Positions 21,579 through 33,735 of a stretch of DNA of 64,000 nt are shown piece by piece. Position 1 is the stretch's first letter. Every line of letters begins with the position of its first letter. Source of the DNA: Sarcocystis neurona (lineage: Eukaryota > Apicomplexa > Conoidasida > Eucoccidiorida > Sarcocystidae). The translations under genes were made by a program, and so were the position numbers. The stretch lies in assembly GCA_000727475.1 (NCBI GenBank), contig KL647296.1, forward strand, positions 310,001 to 374,000. The letters are read 5' to 3'. The notes under the pieces are model-generated. The model was not told the DNA's origin, ran no database searches, and was given only the letters and a program-made list of their open reading frames with translations.

Positions 21579-22187
21579 GTGCACTGTGCCATAGCCACGA
21601 CTGTTGCTCAAGGAGGTGGAGCACGGGAATCCAACGACGGATCCTGTCGGTATGGCTTAGAGCACCTGCCGCGATACGACGTTGCACAAGCCAAAAACAC
21701 ACGAAATAAACGTCGACGCCTCTTCGTTGCCTGCGCCCGCAGACCTGATAATGGCGCCGGGTTTACCAGCAGGAGCAGCCCAATCGGGCAGTCCTGCACT
21801 GTGCTTCATTTCTTCATCCGACCTATAATTTCGATTGCTGGGGCAACGCTGGCGGCGTCCGGCAGGCCGCTCCGATTCACGATCCCTCCTTTCTTAAACG
21901 TTGTCCAGTTTCTCTCTCTGAAGAAAGCTGACACGCGTCAGATCCAAATCGGCAGTACGATGCATTCAGAGATCACTTCGCCTGCTATCTTCTCAGAATG
22001 TGTGACACACATGTGCGATTCAAGACGCCCAGCAGACTCAGCAACCTTTGGGTCGCCTTCGGAGCCGAAGAACGCCTATCGCCGCAGCTCTACGTTGCTG
22101 CAGTTGTTTAAACTAGATGAGGCCGTGCGCCGTCTCCTTTTTTCGGCTCGTTTGTACGCGTGTCCATTAATCCGGCAAACGTGGTAA
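21579..22187 (+). CDS. Hypothetical open frame of 202 codons
   Basis: The frame begins at a GTG without a good start context and ends at a TAA. The composition is plausible for protein but without recognisable motifs. The middle is hydrophobic (FFIRPIISIAGATLAASG) and could be a membrane segment; the C-terminal part is basic (LFKLDEAVRRLLFSARLY). A frame of this length is only slightly unusual by chance in this window. It could be an exon of a larger gene or noise. Confidence 0.2.
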   Translation: MHCAIATTVAQGGGARESNDGSCRYGLEHLPRYDVAQAKNTRNKRRRLFVACARRPDNGAGFTSRSSPIGQSCTVLHFFIRPIISIAGATLAASGRPLRFTIPPFLNVVQFLSLKKADTRQIQIGSTMHSEITSPAIFSECVTHMCDSRRPADSATFGSPSEPKNAYRRSSTLLQLFKLDEAVRRLLFSARLYACPLIRQTW

Positions 22188-23680
22188 CACTTACCAGCTG
22201 TATATCCAGTGTCGACATCTTAGAAAAGAGCCCGCACATTTCCTTCTTTGTTATGTATACATGGCCACATCTAACTGCAGTGGCCTCTTGGCTGGCCACA
22301 ACATGTTTTGATGTAAACAGGGATGCGTGTGAGTTCTCACGCAAGGCAGTTCCTTGAACTTTTGCCCTTCCCTTCCTGTTTTGAACATTCGCAACGCACT
22401 GTATGACTTTCTCGACTCCATAAAGCGGAACTAGTGGTGCACACACTATAGATGGCTCTTGCAGAAGCTTGCGCGGGTACGCTACTCAAGCTCGACTTGC
22501 GCTCCTTCACCGATGTAAGCGGATTGTGCTCGTAGTTTTCAGATTCGTCATAGGGGCTAGGGGGGCCGCTGTCGCTGCATTAGATGCACAGGGACAAAGC
22601 AATCCTTAATAACAAACAGCGCGTCTCTTCATTGTCAACCGAACAGGCCAGCCTGGAGAGCCCGGCAGGGCGATTGAAGCGAGCGTGACGTGCTTGGATA
22701 TTGGAATTGTTATGCTGCAGCAGTTCAGCACTACAGAGAGACTATTCTTCCGTAGAGTGTATTGTCCCCTCACTCACCGCTCTCTAGGTGGTCCGAGATT
22801 CGCGGAGTGCGGGCAGTTTACCAGGGTGAAACTCGGGATATAAGGCTGCCCTCACTTGAAACAGGCTAGGACAGTAGACAGCTTCATCCGGGCCTGCCGG
22901 GTTACGATGTTTTACTTCCCAGAACACGTCCTTGCAGTCTCTCACGTACCCTGTTGTGCTCACAGAACAGCTGATTTTCACTGCGATCGCGTAGGAGCTG
23001 TGCCCCGAGAAGTTTCGTTAGCCTTTTGCTATGTACACGCTCCGCAATCCCTGGCACCAACACAAGCAGCTCCCCCCGGAGTCTGTGTTTTTCAATCACA
23101 GCCGCGAATGTAGTTTCCTATTCAGTTCTTCCTCGTTATCTGTGTTGTCATGAATATTCGCTTCGCACAACCTGATCCCTGCGATCGTTACACTGCCACC
23201 ACGAAGCCAAGATCCGCTAATGCCTCCTAGCCTCGCTCATTATCTCTGCGTGGCTTGTCACGAACTAGCGTTGGCGATCGAAAGCGGTATCTGTGCAGTG
23301 GTTTAGGACACTCATGGCATCTCACTCAACGGGTGGCTGCTAGCTCCGCAGCTTCTTCTCCAGGCGGCACTGGTGTATGCTACCAGTCGGTAGTGGTCAC
23401 GCAGAACCGAACAGACGCTATAATGTGCAAAAGTATTCCCCTGTGCCCCTTCTACGCGGCACTTTGCTCAAACGCCTTCTAATCTGCCTCGGTCGCGGAA
23501 GCGTTTACGAAACAAAGCATTTGAAGCCACAGGTCACGAGGATTTCCAGGCAAAGGAGGTACTAAAATGTCCCTCGGATCCAGGCTCCACCAGCCGTTTT
23601 GTGCATTTTTAACACCTTCTGCTGGAAACGGGCTCTCCTGTATTCTTGCGGCCGAACCGACTGCCTCAATCATCCTCAAT
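22188..23680. other. No gene seen
   Basis: Only short frames (up to 112 codons, at 22108-22446 minus) and no repeat larger than a few bases. I see no regulatory site that I can support. Confidence 0.4.
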
Positions 23681-23686
23681 CATTTT

Positions 23687-23755
23687 GATGTCTGTCGAAC
23701 GCACACGAGCCATAGACAGATAGGTTGTGATGTCTGCCGAACGCACCTGAGTCAT
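23687..23755. repeat. 42-bp imperfect tandem duplication
   Basis: GATGTCTG(T/C)CGAACGCAC occurs at 23687 and again at 23729, each followed by (A/C)(C/T)GAG.CAT. A shorter double TCAATCATCC/TCAATCATTT lies just upstream. Confidence 0.75.
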
Positions 23756-23855
23756 TAAATAATGTGCTTGTTACACCCAGTAGTTACTGTTGCCTCAGTC
23801 TATTTCTTGCTTCAGCTGCCCCAACAGATTTCTCCCGGTGCGATCATCGTGTGAA

Positions 23856-24194
23856 TCACATTGCGTAACAGCAGTTCCTGAGGTATGATGCCTGTGTCTT
23901 TCGAAACGTGTTCTGACACTTATCACCGACATCTCTCCAGCGTTCTGGGAGAGTCTCGACCACCTTAGCATTACGGGGAGCAGTCCGTACGGAGAAAGTT
24001 TCTTCGTACACCGGCAACCAGCCGACCACGCTGGTAGCAGCTCCACCCCCAGCTTGTCCTGCCGTTTTCGGAAAATCGACTCGTTGGACCTTAGCCTCTA
24101 TTTGATACATGCAAGTACCTCCACTGACTCCGCGGGTCTCATGAATCGTTTTTTTCTCTTGCAACCACCTACCCACTTCGAGTTGGAAAGGCAT
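23856..24194 (-). CDS. Hypothetical protein fragment, minus strand
   Basis: A 112-codon frame with a protein-like mix of residues: MPFQLEVGRWLQEKKTIHET, then GVSGGTCMYQIEAKVQRVDF, then VVETLPERWRDVGDKC. The ATG start is in frame. No family is recognised, and the length alone is not significant. The run of Gly before AATSVVGWLP could be a linker. It could be a single exon or a gene relic. Confidence 0.2.
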   Translation of the reverse strand: MPFQLEVGRWLQEKKTIHETRGVSGGTCMYQIEAKVQRVDFPKTAGQAGGGAATSVVGWLPVYEETFSVRTAPRNAKVVETLPERWRDVGDKCQNTFRKTQASYLRNCCYAM

Positions 24195-24410
24195 GTTGAA
24201 ATGGAAAAGCCGCCTGGCAGTGCATGAGTTGACGCAAAATCTAGAACTGTTTTGTTGCTACACAGCAACTCCTCATGCAAGCGCATCAACGATAACGTTC
24301 GTTTGCTTCTACAGGTCAGACTTGAACCCCATATTGTTGAAAATCATACGTGGAAGTGCCAGGAACCAACGGTGAAAGAACTACGCACGCAGTCACGGAA
24401 ATATACGAAT

Positions 24411-24729
24411 CTAGAGCGAATGCCTGTCGAGAAGCGTGCACGAACCCCTGATTGTTGTCGGACTCGGGGACGTACCCTTGGGTACTTTTTGTCGTGCACA
24501 ACTGCAAACACTACTGGCCACGGCACCTCATTTGTCAGCCTGCAACATAGGGGACTGCAGAAAAATGTCTGCGTTTGCTGACGAAAAAGGAATCGCACAA
24601 ATCCTTAGAGTAGCGAAAATTGAAAACTCAAACGACGCGCGACCAGCGCGCCAGTCACGCGTTTCTACTGGTCAGTCGAAAAGACTCGTGCACGTCTTCC
24701 GGACAACCAATATAGTCATTTCCCTTCGG
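24411..24729 (+). CDS. Hypothetical open frame, possible small protein
   Basis: The frame opens after a TAG near 24409-24411 and closes at a TGA near 24738. Upstream residues read HEPLIVVGLGDVPLGTFCRA. An internal ATG near 24565 has a good context (AGAAAAATGTCT) and would give a protein of about 57 residues starting MSAFADEKGIAQILRVAKIE. That ATG directly follows a CTGCAG, so it could also be an exon start. There is no family match that I can name. Confidence 0.18.
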
Positions 24730-24929
24730 CAAAGCTGACGGCCATTTTGGTCCAGATCAACGCATCACCAAATGAGCTTTTCAATCTGCGACCAGAAACA
24801 CGTTCTGTGAGCACTTTGAATGCAGTACGTGTAGCCCGACGCAGAGGGCACTAATCTTCACTTGCACGCGAGTGCTTGTGGCGCCCAGGAAACAGAGGTA
24901 GGAGGTGTGTTAAAAGACCAGGTGACTAA

Positions 24930-26900
24930 TGGTTTTTCCGCCTAACGTTTTACACAGGCAGAGGCACGTGGCGGCCGTCCTATCGCCGCAAATAATACTC
25001 ACGAAGATTTGCCCTGCAGCAATAAGAGAGAACGTGCGTCATCGCCCTTTTCGGCTGGAAAGGGTGGATGTTCGAACCCCACGTTCCATCTGTCATTCGG
25101 GCGGTTTCCGACATTTCGCATCCGGGACTAGCTCTTCCTCTCAAGGCGCCCCGTCCTTCAGAAAATACCCACCAGGCCTCACAACGAGCGCTGCGGGTGT
25201 CGGCTCTAATACGTGCAGGCAACAGATTCTGTTTGGGTCAGCGAGGACGTGTGAGCGAAATAAGCAACACACGGGCTGTCCAAGACCCCTTGACTCAGGA
25301 TCGGAATAAGAGACTATAACTGTTACACCGTGAACTTTCGAAGCAAAAGCGTAAGACAGAACGGGTAAGATGCGCACTCCCGCTATCGCTGGTCCCAGCT
25401 ACACAGCTGTGTCAATCTCACACTGTCTGCCTGCCATAATGGTGGGGACGCAAGAAGCCGGCGAACCACAGTCTGCAGTTGCAGTATAGTCAGACGTGCG
25501 TCCCGGAAATGGCGGCTGCCCGGGGCGGAGGTCCTGCTAGATGAGCCGGATTGTACAAGCCGTCGCTCGTAGGCGTTTCACCAAAGACAGGTTGTCCTGG
25601 GCGTACCAAAACCAAGAGCACATCTTAAGAAACCTGTAAGTCCGGCAACTGAGGCAGAGTCGCGAGAGGAACTTTGTGTGTCGGGAGAATCAGTGGATGC
25701 GTTGGTTCAAAATAAAGTCGAAACAAGGGGCACAAGCAGTAGCAGTGCATCGTCTCGTATATCCCCACATCTATGCAAACTTCTTACTGGCACATAACGA
25801 GCGAGACTACTGCCTGTGCTTAACGAGCAAATGTGCGTATCCGGCTCTGGGGACACACGGACTACATGAACCGCGGATTTCTTCATTTGCAGGCATCCGA
25901 CTGCAGTTGGCGAATAGTCCGCCGCTGAAGATTGACAGCAGTGCAAAACGCTCGCGCCTTGTTTGCCTCTTCCTTGTCTGTCAACAATCCAGATCGTCGA
26001 ACGTGCAACGCTCCGCATGCTGCGGCTTGCCTTTGACGCATCGCGTTATTCAGCAACCCTTTGCATGTGTGACAACACGCGAACGACCCAGAAAACCTCT
26101 GTCTCATCTACAGGCCCTTCGCAGATGAAAAGTGCCATTCTGCCATTCCGGAGAGCACGTATGCCCTTTAACATAAAATTACTCCGACGACACAATTTTG
26201 GATTCCTGGGCCTGTGCATTTCCTGCAGAAGGTGAGACCGAGGCTCTCGTGGGCTTTTGCCATGCGATGAGATTTTTGTCCTCTGAACGCGACTCAACGG
26301 TTGTATGCATCCGGTGCCCTGCTTACCATTCATCTATGGCCCACAGACCTCGCCGACAACATCATGAAGACGGCATGACGTGTCACTTCATATACAACTA
26401 ATTTTCACATTGGTAAGCATACTCGCATCACTCTCGTGAAATGGCTGCATCTCTACGGGCCCCGGCGACAGCAAACAGCACCGTAATCGTATCCAAACAA
26501 CCATCAAGGCCTATTCCCCGGCGCGTGTCAGTCATTCGCATTGTTAGGTGAGATGCCGCTGACTGGAAAGCGGTCAGCAAACTCAAAGTACGAGACAGGT
26601 GTGACGGCCCTCAGAGGCAAGGCATAATTCACGTTTGTCTGGAATGGGAACCGTTTTGCACCTAAAGATGTATCTTCTCTCAAGCTAGTGAATCCCTGCT
26701 AAAGGAAGGGCAGCAACAAAGTCATACGATTCTCCTATGACAGATGAAAACACCTGAGGGCAGCAGGCGTGTGCAACGGTTAACCCTTGCCACATCACTG
26801 AAGAAACAACTAACCCCAAACTCTTACGTTTCTCACCGCGGTCCACACAAATGAGATGTACTACATTGTCGCATGCAAGCGCTTCATTTGAGGTGTCGAG
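24930..26900. other. No firm gene; scattered short frames
   Basis: The frames 24929-25309 plus (126 codons), 25676-26128 plus (150 codons) and 25707-26018 minus (103 codons) overlap one another in conflicting directions. None has motif support. GATGTTCGAACCCC near 25067 looks like a tRNA B box but the arm does not pair. Confidence 0.35.
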
Positions 26901-26949
26901 TAGGCCTGAGCTTCACTCAGTGCTTTTCCAGCTGTCTGACTGACTGGAA

Positions 26950-27309
26950 TCAAAACGTGTACACCTGCGGCCGTTCGTAGAGAATCTCAAGTTCAGCTTT
27001 TAGAATGGTATCTCTGTAGACGTCATGCATATGTGTGGCCTCCCGTTCAGCGTTTTCTGACGGACGGGTCCTCATCACTAGTGTCGACAGATATAAGCGT
27101 TCAGCCGAAGTTAATCTTGAAATGTAGAATAGGATGTCGAGACTGCAACTTTTTTCTCGCTTTCGCCCTCTTTGAACTGTTCTTTTTGAACATTGCATAT
27201 GTACATCGAGAAGGCGACTGTGCGAGCAAAAGAGCAACTGAGCACTATAATGCCAATATCGCCGGTACGCGCTGCGCCTTTTAAGCAGCGTCGCCGCAGT
27301 CTGCTGCAC
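26950..27309 (-). CDS. Candidate terminal exon, unknown protein
   Basis: A 119-codon minus frame whose last 60 residues look coding: LTSAERLYLSTLVMRTRPSE, then REATHMHDVYRDTILKAELE and ILYERPQVYTF before TGA. The first half crosses a poly-A-rich stretch (the complement of TTTTTTCTCGC), so the real exon may start after a TACATTTCAAG acceptor near 27115. The family is unknown. Confidence rests only on composition and the possible splice site. Confidence 0.22.
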   Translation of the reverse strand: MQQTAATLLKRRSAYRRYWHYSAQLLFCSHSRLLDVHMQCSKRTVQRGRKREKSCSLDILFYISRLTSAERLYLSTLVMRTRPSENAEREATHMHDVYRDTILKAELEILYERPQVYTF

Positions 27310-30300
27310 CGGGACCTTCTTATATATCTGCTGACCTACCAGCTTCTCGTATTATGTTGGAGGGTGTCGTCCGTACAGGAGAGAAGCTTTGAGATCCTAC
27401 GCTTTTGTGGCTGTGATCAATGTGGCTCCCGGTAAGCGCGTCCGCCGCAGAAGAGCTGAGCAACGACTACAAGCTGTTCAAGATAACCAGTACAAGTGCG
27501 GATGTAGGAGTCAAGTGTGCGCGGCGTGAAATGACGCTAATTTGTTCTTACTGCGGAGGCATGCTTGTATATCCGAGTGCACGAGAACAATAGAAGCGAC
27601 ATGCACTTAAGCATACACAGGTATGTTCTACGAGATGTTTATGTGTTGCTCGCTGTGAACATGGCGGAGTTGTCTTTGCCTGCATGTATTCTACCCTGGC
27701 GAGAACATGGGTTCAAGTTAAGAGAGCGTTGATCCTCACCAAAAACCTTGTAGGGATGAAGAACTTTTTTGATCTAGTTGAAGTGCTCCGTGTCACTCCG
27801 AAACCGGCTTTGTCTTCACACGCTAAAGGCAGCACCCATCAGTAACGAGCACCTTGCTGTCTGATCGAATACGTGATCTACGCTTCTGCCTTCTACTTTC
27901 TGCCTGGAGGTACTGACAGGCCAAATACTTTGCCGGTGGTTAAATAGATGAACCGGCGGTGCAAATTATCCAGTCGCACTTTTGTTTCCGTCTTCACTCG
28001 TCCTTACCCCTTCCTGACAGATATTATGTTGCCGCAACCGTAGCCGACAACACGTCGCTCGTGAGTGGCTTTCTTCAGATACTGTACAAATGAACGTCTC
28101 CCTTTCCGGCAGTTTTGTCTGTTCAGCGCCCCATCAACAGGATCTACATCGTTTTGGACCTGAGTTTGTTCTACTACCTTGGATAAAAACACGGTTAGTG
28201 GCCCCGTGCAACAATTTTCTAGCGGGAGCCGTCGCCATTTTCATATTTAGAGTTACTGTATACATCCTGCACGAAGGACACAGAGTAACATGAGATTTTG
28301 ACTTCGCGAGGAGACGTCTACATAGTTTTCCTACAGAAACTTCAGATAACGAGTGCAGAAATCTGACAGACTCAGCTCCGGCCGACTAATTGTGGATCGT
28401 GGCTTGCCTCGAGGTTTTCTCGAATAAACAGTGCATCTGAAGAGATACGGTGGACACACGTTCAAAACCAGGCCAGCTGCTCAACGAACGTAGCTCCCGT
28501 ATGGACGGTGGGTCTACATCCCAGCAACAATGAGTTCCAGTATGAAAGTACCGTTGACCCTACCCTGCTGCAGCTTCAACAAGGAAGGACTAATCGGGTG
28601 CTCTTCTCTTCCGCTTGTGGAAACTGTCCACACAACACTAACTGCTCTTCTCCTTTTGTGGTCTAAGTACTCTCTTCCGGAAACAGCTGCGTGTTGCTCC
28701 GTGAGTACTCAGTCTCCGCTGATACAGGAAAACGCCGCTGCAAAGCCAGCTATTATACCGGCAAGCATGTCAATGCAGGACTGTTCCAACGTGGCACCTG
28801 CACCAGCACCGTGTTGAAATTTGGTACTACACAACCAAGGGTGAAAGGAGAACAATGCAAATATGGCGAAATCATCTGAAAAGCGACAAGGATTCGGCTG
28901 CTTTCGGTGTATCGCAGCCGTACGTCACGCGCACACGTGAGACGTCTTCCCGTGTAGTCACAAAGCATGTTGCCTTTCTGTTCCTCTACATCAAAGGCCT
29001 CCTACGCAACAACGTCACAGCTCTAGTCTCCGCATTTCCGACACCCTCCGACGCATCGGTTCCGAAAGCAACTCTGTATCTCTGGTCACACGGCTGCATC
29101 AGCTCTCAGGCGTAAGGCGAACTTTTCCGTTTTGATGGGCTTCCACGTCTACTGCATATTCCAGCAGGAAGACCACTACCTCTCTGCCAGTCCTGTCCTT
29201 TCACCATTCGACGTTTACCCACAGCATCACGTGCAGCCATCTCGAATGCGTACTGGGCACGTACTCCCCGTCGTGCACATTATTCTGGGTAGTGAAAGAC
29301 ATCAACGGGCCTTACCCCATCCTGCAAAAAAGCCGAAATTTCTTCTTTATTGTTCTCTGTCTTTCCACACAGGAACACCAGTTCTGGATGAACAGCCGGT
29401 AGAACCACACTTTCCGACGGTCTTTGTCTCTTTTTCGTCCTTTACGCACTGCTTGCACGTTCGGCAAATCCATGGGTTTCCCTTTCAAATTGCCCGTACG
29501 CACTCAGCGCACTGTCATTCCGCACCACCTGGCTGCCTCCGTGAGGGGCGGGAAAATATCACCGGAGTGAAACAGAGCCCTTCTGCTCTGTAGTATTCCT
29601 TGTTTGGAGGAGAGGACCGAGTGGACAAGGAGCAAGAAGAGGCGTCGCTGTGGATCGAAGGGGAGCTTTTCTCCTCCAAAGGACTATTGAAAAGACCAGC
29701 TGGCAGCTGTTAATCCGCTCCCGTAGGGAGGAGGCGCCTGACAGGACTAGCTCCTTTGCAGACATGAGTGCAACTAGCGTCTGTGCTTCGTCATCAAAAC
29801 CGGGATGCGTATGGTGTATCGACACCCATCATTAGTTGTGTGGAGCCTGTGGCGCCACTGTTTTTGCAGTCGCTGAAAGGGAGAGAACCGCTAGGCCTGG
29901 TCTCCATTCTATTAATCAACCCCTGCACCAACATAACCTAAGCGTGCGTCATTCTGCACCGTGCTCTTCTTGGCGATCAGGAGAAAGCGCACACTTCAAC
30001 GACGGGGCACCGGTCGGGGCGCACCAACTGTACGGGCGCAGATTGTATCACACTGGTCTTGTATTTGGAAGGACAATTGTTGCATTTGAGCCCACAAACG
30101 TGGGAGCGCTCCTTCTTCATTGCTTTAAGAGGATGTCGAGAAAAATAAGGTGGTTCCGCATCTGACTTTCGCATGAAGGAGCAGTGGAGTACGGCGCCGG
30201 AGGCTGCTGACATTTCCCTGATGATACTGCTGTTGGTGGGCTCAGCAGTCCGCTTAGCAGTGCAGCAAAAAATGTCTTCAGAACAATAGCCTCTAATGCA

Positions 30301-31850
30301 ACTACACCATCTCCTCTCAACCACAAACCTATGGGTCTCCCGACAACGTTGTATACACGCTGTATCAAGAGAATAATTACACTTTTGCAGTACCTTGTAT
30401 GCTTTCTTCGCCCTTTAGCTGGACTAAGTTTCGCAGTCTCTTAAACAACCTAGTGCCGAAGGCCGCTCCTCCATTGATGCAAGCTTGTACAAAATTTGCT
30501 GGTATGAGTTGACGTCGGAAAAGCGGAAGTCCCTGTATATGATGTCAGTTCAGCGTGTAGCTTCGCCACGTGTACCCTTAATGTTAGGGACGCTGACGTC
30601 AAGAAGAGCGGTCCTCTACATTGCGCGAGCACCTTCGAAAATGTTGAGCGGGAACTGGGACTTGCGCAGGAGACTCCTTGTAACAGATAGACCGTTGGCA
30701 CACGTTAAAGGAGACGAAAGAATCTGCGAATTCGGCAGGTTGCACTTGTGTGGGGTGCTTCCCCGCCTCCCACATTTTGGAAGAAATAGTCATGGTTCTT
30801 ATGCGGTTTTGATCTTCAGCAAGCAGATCCGACGCTAGTGGGACGAAAAGCGTTCTGCACCACGGGGTTCCTGCTGCCGACGGGGCCGTACTGTGTGCGC
30901 GTCAAAAATACAGTGTTCGCAGGCGTGCGTCTACCGGCCCTGGAGTGTTTGGCATGAAAGGGGGGAGGACTGCAGGGTCAGACGTGCACCTCAAAGCCGG
31001 TTTGTTTGCAGGAACTTCGTCAAGTGTGACCTTCAGCCCGAATGACAGTTAAAAAACTGAGGAGCGTACTGTGCTTGACTGGCCATGACTAGCTTTGTGG
31101 CGCCTGTAAACGGCTATTCATATTCACACTTCCGCAGCAACAAAACTTTGTATTCCTCTGTCCGCTCTCATGGCCAATAGATAACAGAACATTGCGACAT
31201 TTGTTTTGACAGGACCGCAATTGGTTGCCCCCCCATTTCGTGAAGTAATGTGCGTCTTTCTAGGCAAGTTTGTGTGTCCGTCCCTCTTGCCGCAAGCAAG
31301 CTCGAGGACCGATTGATTTCCAAACCAAGTAGGCCAGCAGCGTTCAACAAGTCCGTGGGACATACTGCATCGCACAAGTGCACTGCACGTCTTCACGTTT
31401 CTGTCCGCCACATCTAGTCACACAAGTAACTTGATCCAAACCACTGCTTTGGTATAGCTGACGCCATATCCTGCTGCCCTGGCATGGTGGAGAAGACGTG
31501 CAGAGGATCACTTCAACAATAGGATTACAGACGCGATGGAACTAACCCTTGAGATCAGTTATGCGATAATGCACCCCCACCTTCTGAGGTCCCGAAATAG
31601 TTTAGAATTGAGATGAAAGCCTCAAATCACCAGGGAGCTTGGCCGCGTCTCAGCTGAAAAACGTGATTGCAAAATGTCGCTACTGTGTGCTAAACTGCGT
31701 ACGCGTGTGAGACCAATTTTGGTACTTCCTTAAATGTTTGCACCTGACGAAAAACTTTCCATTTGCTGTACTCCGCCCGTTTTCAGTCTCCTTAGGAACC
31801 TGGAGAAATCCGAAGAGCAGCGGTGCCCTACCTATGTAGCGCACTCCCTG
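27310..31850. other. Largely empty stretch, about 4.5 kb
   Basis: The longest frames are 28530-28817 plus (95 codons, Cys-rich: CCSFNKEGLIGCSS, then TAACCSVSTQSPL), 29132-29593 plus (153 codons) and 29836-30165 plus with an overlapping minus frame. None carries a recognisable domain or convincing splice structure. A TGAGACG word occurs near 28938. I see no repeats of note. Confidence 0.35.
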
Positions 31851-31859
31851 CGTGCCTGA

Positions 31860-32790
31860 GGTGGGCGTTTCGGCACCGTCGCTTTTCACCAGATCAGGGC
31901 GGGCTGTTTTTGAAGTCGTTACGGGCTTCCCTCACCGTCCTTATTTCACGTACATCTGCGAGCATGAAACAGTGGTTTCCTGTCCAGCCGCCTGGGATGG
32001 AGCAGTGTAAAGTTGAATGCACAGTCGACAGCCTCAACAGCGACCGCAGCTCTCTTGAGCACACGCCGGCCCCAATGCGTCCACAACGGTAGCATGTTGG
32101 AACTCGAATTTCGCTCTAACCTCCATCCAACATCTCTGATACCCTCCGCTGCTATAGCTTCGAAACGAATGGCAGGCGAATGTGATTTTCCAGTCCAGGG
32201 AGAGCGCAGCAACACGTCGGTGCAAGGTATAGCCAAGTGAACGGAAAAATGGAAAGTGCCGCCCGTGTATCGTCGAGACACCGCCCAACAGAGTGTAGGC
32301 GCTTTCTTAGCTCCAGTAAATATAATGAATCAGAATTGCAGTGGCAGTCTCACAAATGATATCGCTTCCTCCTCGCTTTGTTTATTTGATGGAGACGGCG
32401 TTACCATTATATTTGCAGATTTTGCTCAGCACGGTGGTTTGCAAGTGCGTCTGAAACCTTCGAAAATCCGCCAAAGGAACGTCGACAAAACCTTTTCGGG
32501 TGGTGTATCCGAATGCTTCTCGTCTTTTTAAATTCACTGGGGTTTCCTTTTGTCAGATTGGAGCCATTTTGCTGGAACAGATTTTTATTCGTCCTGTGTT
32601 GCTGGCGAGTTGATGCTACGGAAGTAACCCCTTCGGTTTTAGTACCTTCACGTGCCCGGGGACACAGGAAGGACACACACGTTCACCCGGGCACTGCAAG
32701 TGCACGCGATCTTGCGAATCTCAGAGCTATACATAACAGAAGGGCGTAGGTCTACTCGCGTGTCGGCTTACTAGGGGCTACATTTGTGGG
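31860..32790 (-). pseudogene. Decayed tandem unit A of a three-copy family
   Basis: First of three copies, by plus-strand position. Read on the minus strand it keeps TGAKKAPTLCWAVSRRYTG, CTDVLLRSPWTGK, a Ser-rich NSSSN, VAVEAVDCAF and RLDRKPLFHARRCT before a TGA. The 111-codon frame 31946-32281 covers most of this. The matching parts of units B and C lie about 910-930 and 1,870 bases further right. The family is unknown; a gene cluster or a multi-domain exon array is possible. In-frame stops in or after the shared part argue that the copy is dead. Confidence 0.5.
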
Positions 32791-33735
32791 GTGCCGAGCG
32801 CTGTCCTCCATAGGGGCTCGCAGACAACGATAGCTATCATTCGCTTTTTCATCCCATGTTGCTCATCATCCTTCCCGGAGTACCTGCAAGCATGAAACAC
32901 TCGCTTCCTGTCTAGTCGATCTCGACCGTGGGGACGGAAGGCAGCGATCACTGTCCTTTCGGGCATGTCTTGACGGTAAGCTGCCCACAACGCTGATACG
33001 CTGGAGCTGCTGTTTTGCTCTAGCCTGTTGTCAACACTTCAACACCTGTGATACTTTGCGCTGCTATGGTGACGGAATGAGTGCCCGGCACAAGCGCATT
33101 TCTACTTTGGCGAAAGCGCATTAACACGTCGGTGCAGCAGACCGCGGAGTCAACGAAATACAGAAAAACGTCGCCCGTCTGCCGTCGGAACACAGCCGAA
33201 CAGAGTGTAGTCGCCTTCCTAACTCCAGTTGCGGCACCCTATCAGGAATGCGGAGGCAATGTAAATAGGGCCATTGCTGTATCTTCGCTTTGTTGATCTG
33301 CTACTCGCTGGGGACAAACTGACGACTGCCTTTGCGGAAGCGTACTCCGCAAAGGTGATTTGCAAGCACAATTCTAGTCTTCGAGACCGACAACAAGACT
33401 CTTTTTGGACAGCGGTCCGTTATTTATTGCTAAGATGTTCTCTCCTGAATTTGCCCTTCTGTTCTTGAGCCTTCGTGGCTTCCTCGCTTCCCGGATTGCA
33501 GCCAATCCCCTGCGACACACTTTCGTCCATTCTCTGCTGCGAAAGCATGAAGGCTATTACCATAACAAATTGGCCGATGTGAGGGAGTCAAACCCGTATC
33601 CAAACTCTGCTAGTGCATCGTTTTCGTCCGAACTTCAGAGATCTACGTAAAGGCCAGGTAATGGCGTCATCGCCTCTCGGCTTACGTCTGGCTATGTTTA
33701 CGGGATGTCGCGCCCTGTTCCTTACAGGAGTTCGC
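32790..33735 (-). pseudogene. Decayed tandem unit B of a three-copy family
   Basis: The middle copy. Shared minus-strand words are TGVRKATTLCSAVFRR, CTDVLMRFRQSRN, QNSSSSVSALWAAYR, RLDRKRVFHACRYSGKDD and MKKRMIAIVVCEPL. The best frame (32778-32990) is open for 70 codons; the upstream part is in a different frame, with a stop between (VLTTG then TAG). Small indels relative to units A and C explain the frame changes. Confidence 0.5.

Noticed and set aside
25050..25110. tRNA-like B box (GATGTTCGAACCCC)
   Set aside because: The bases on either side of the loop do not pair as a T-arm, and no A box or acceptor stem is visible.
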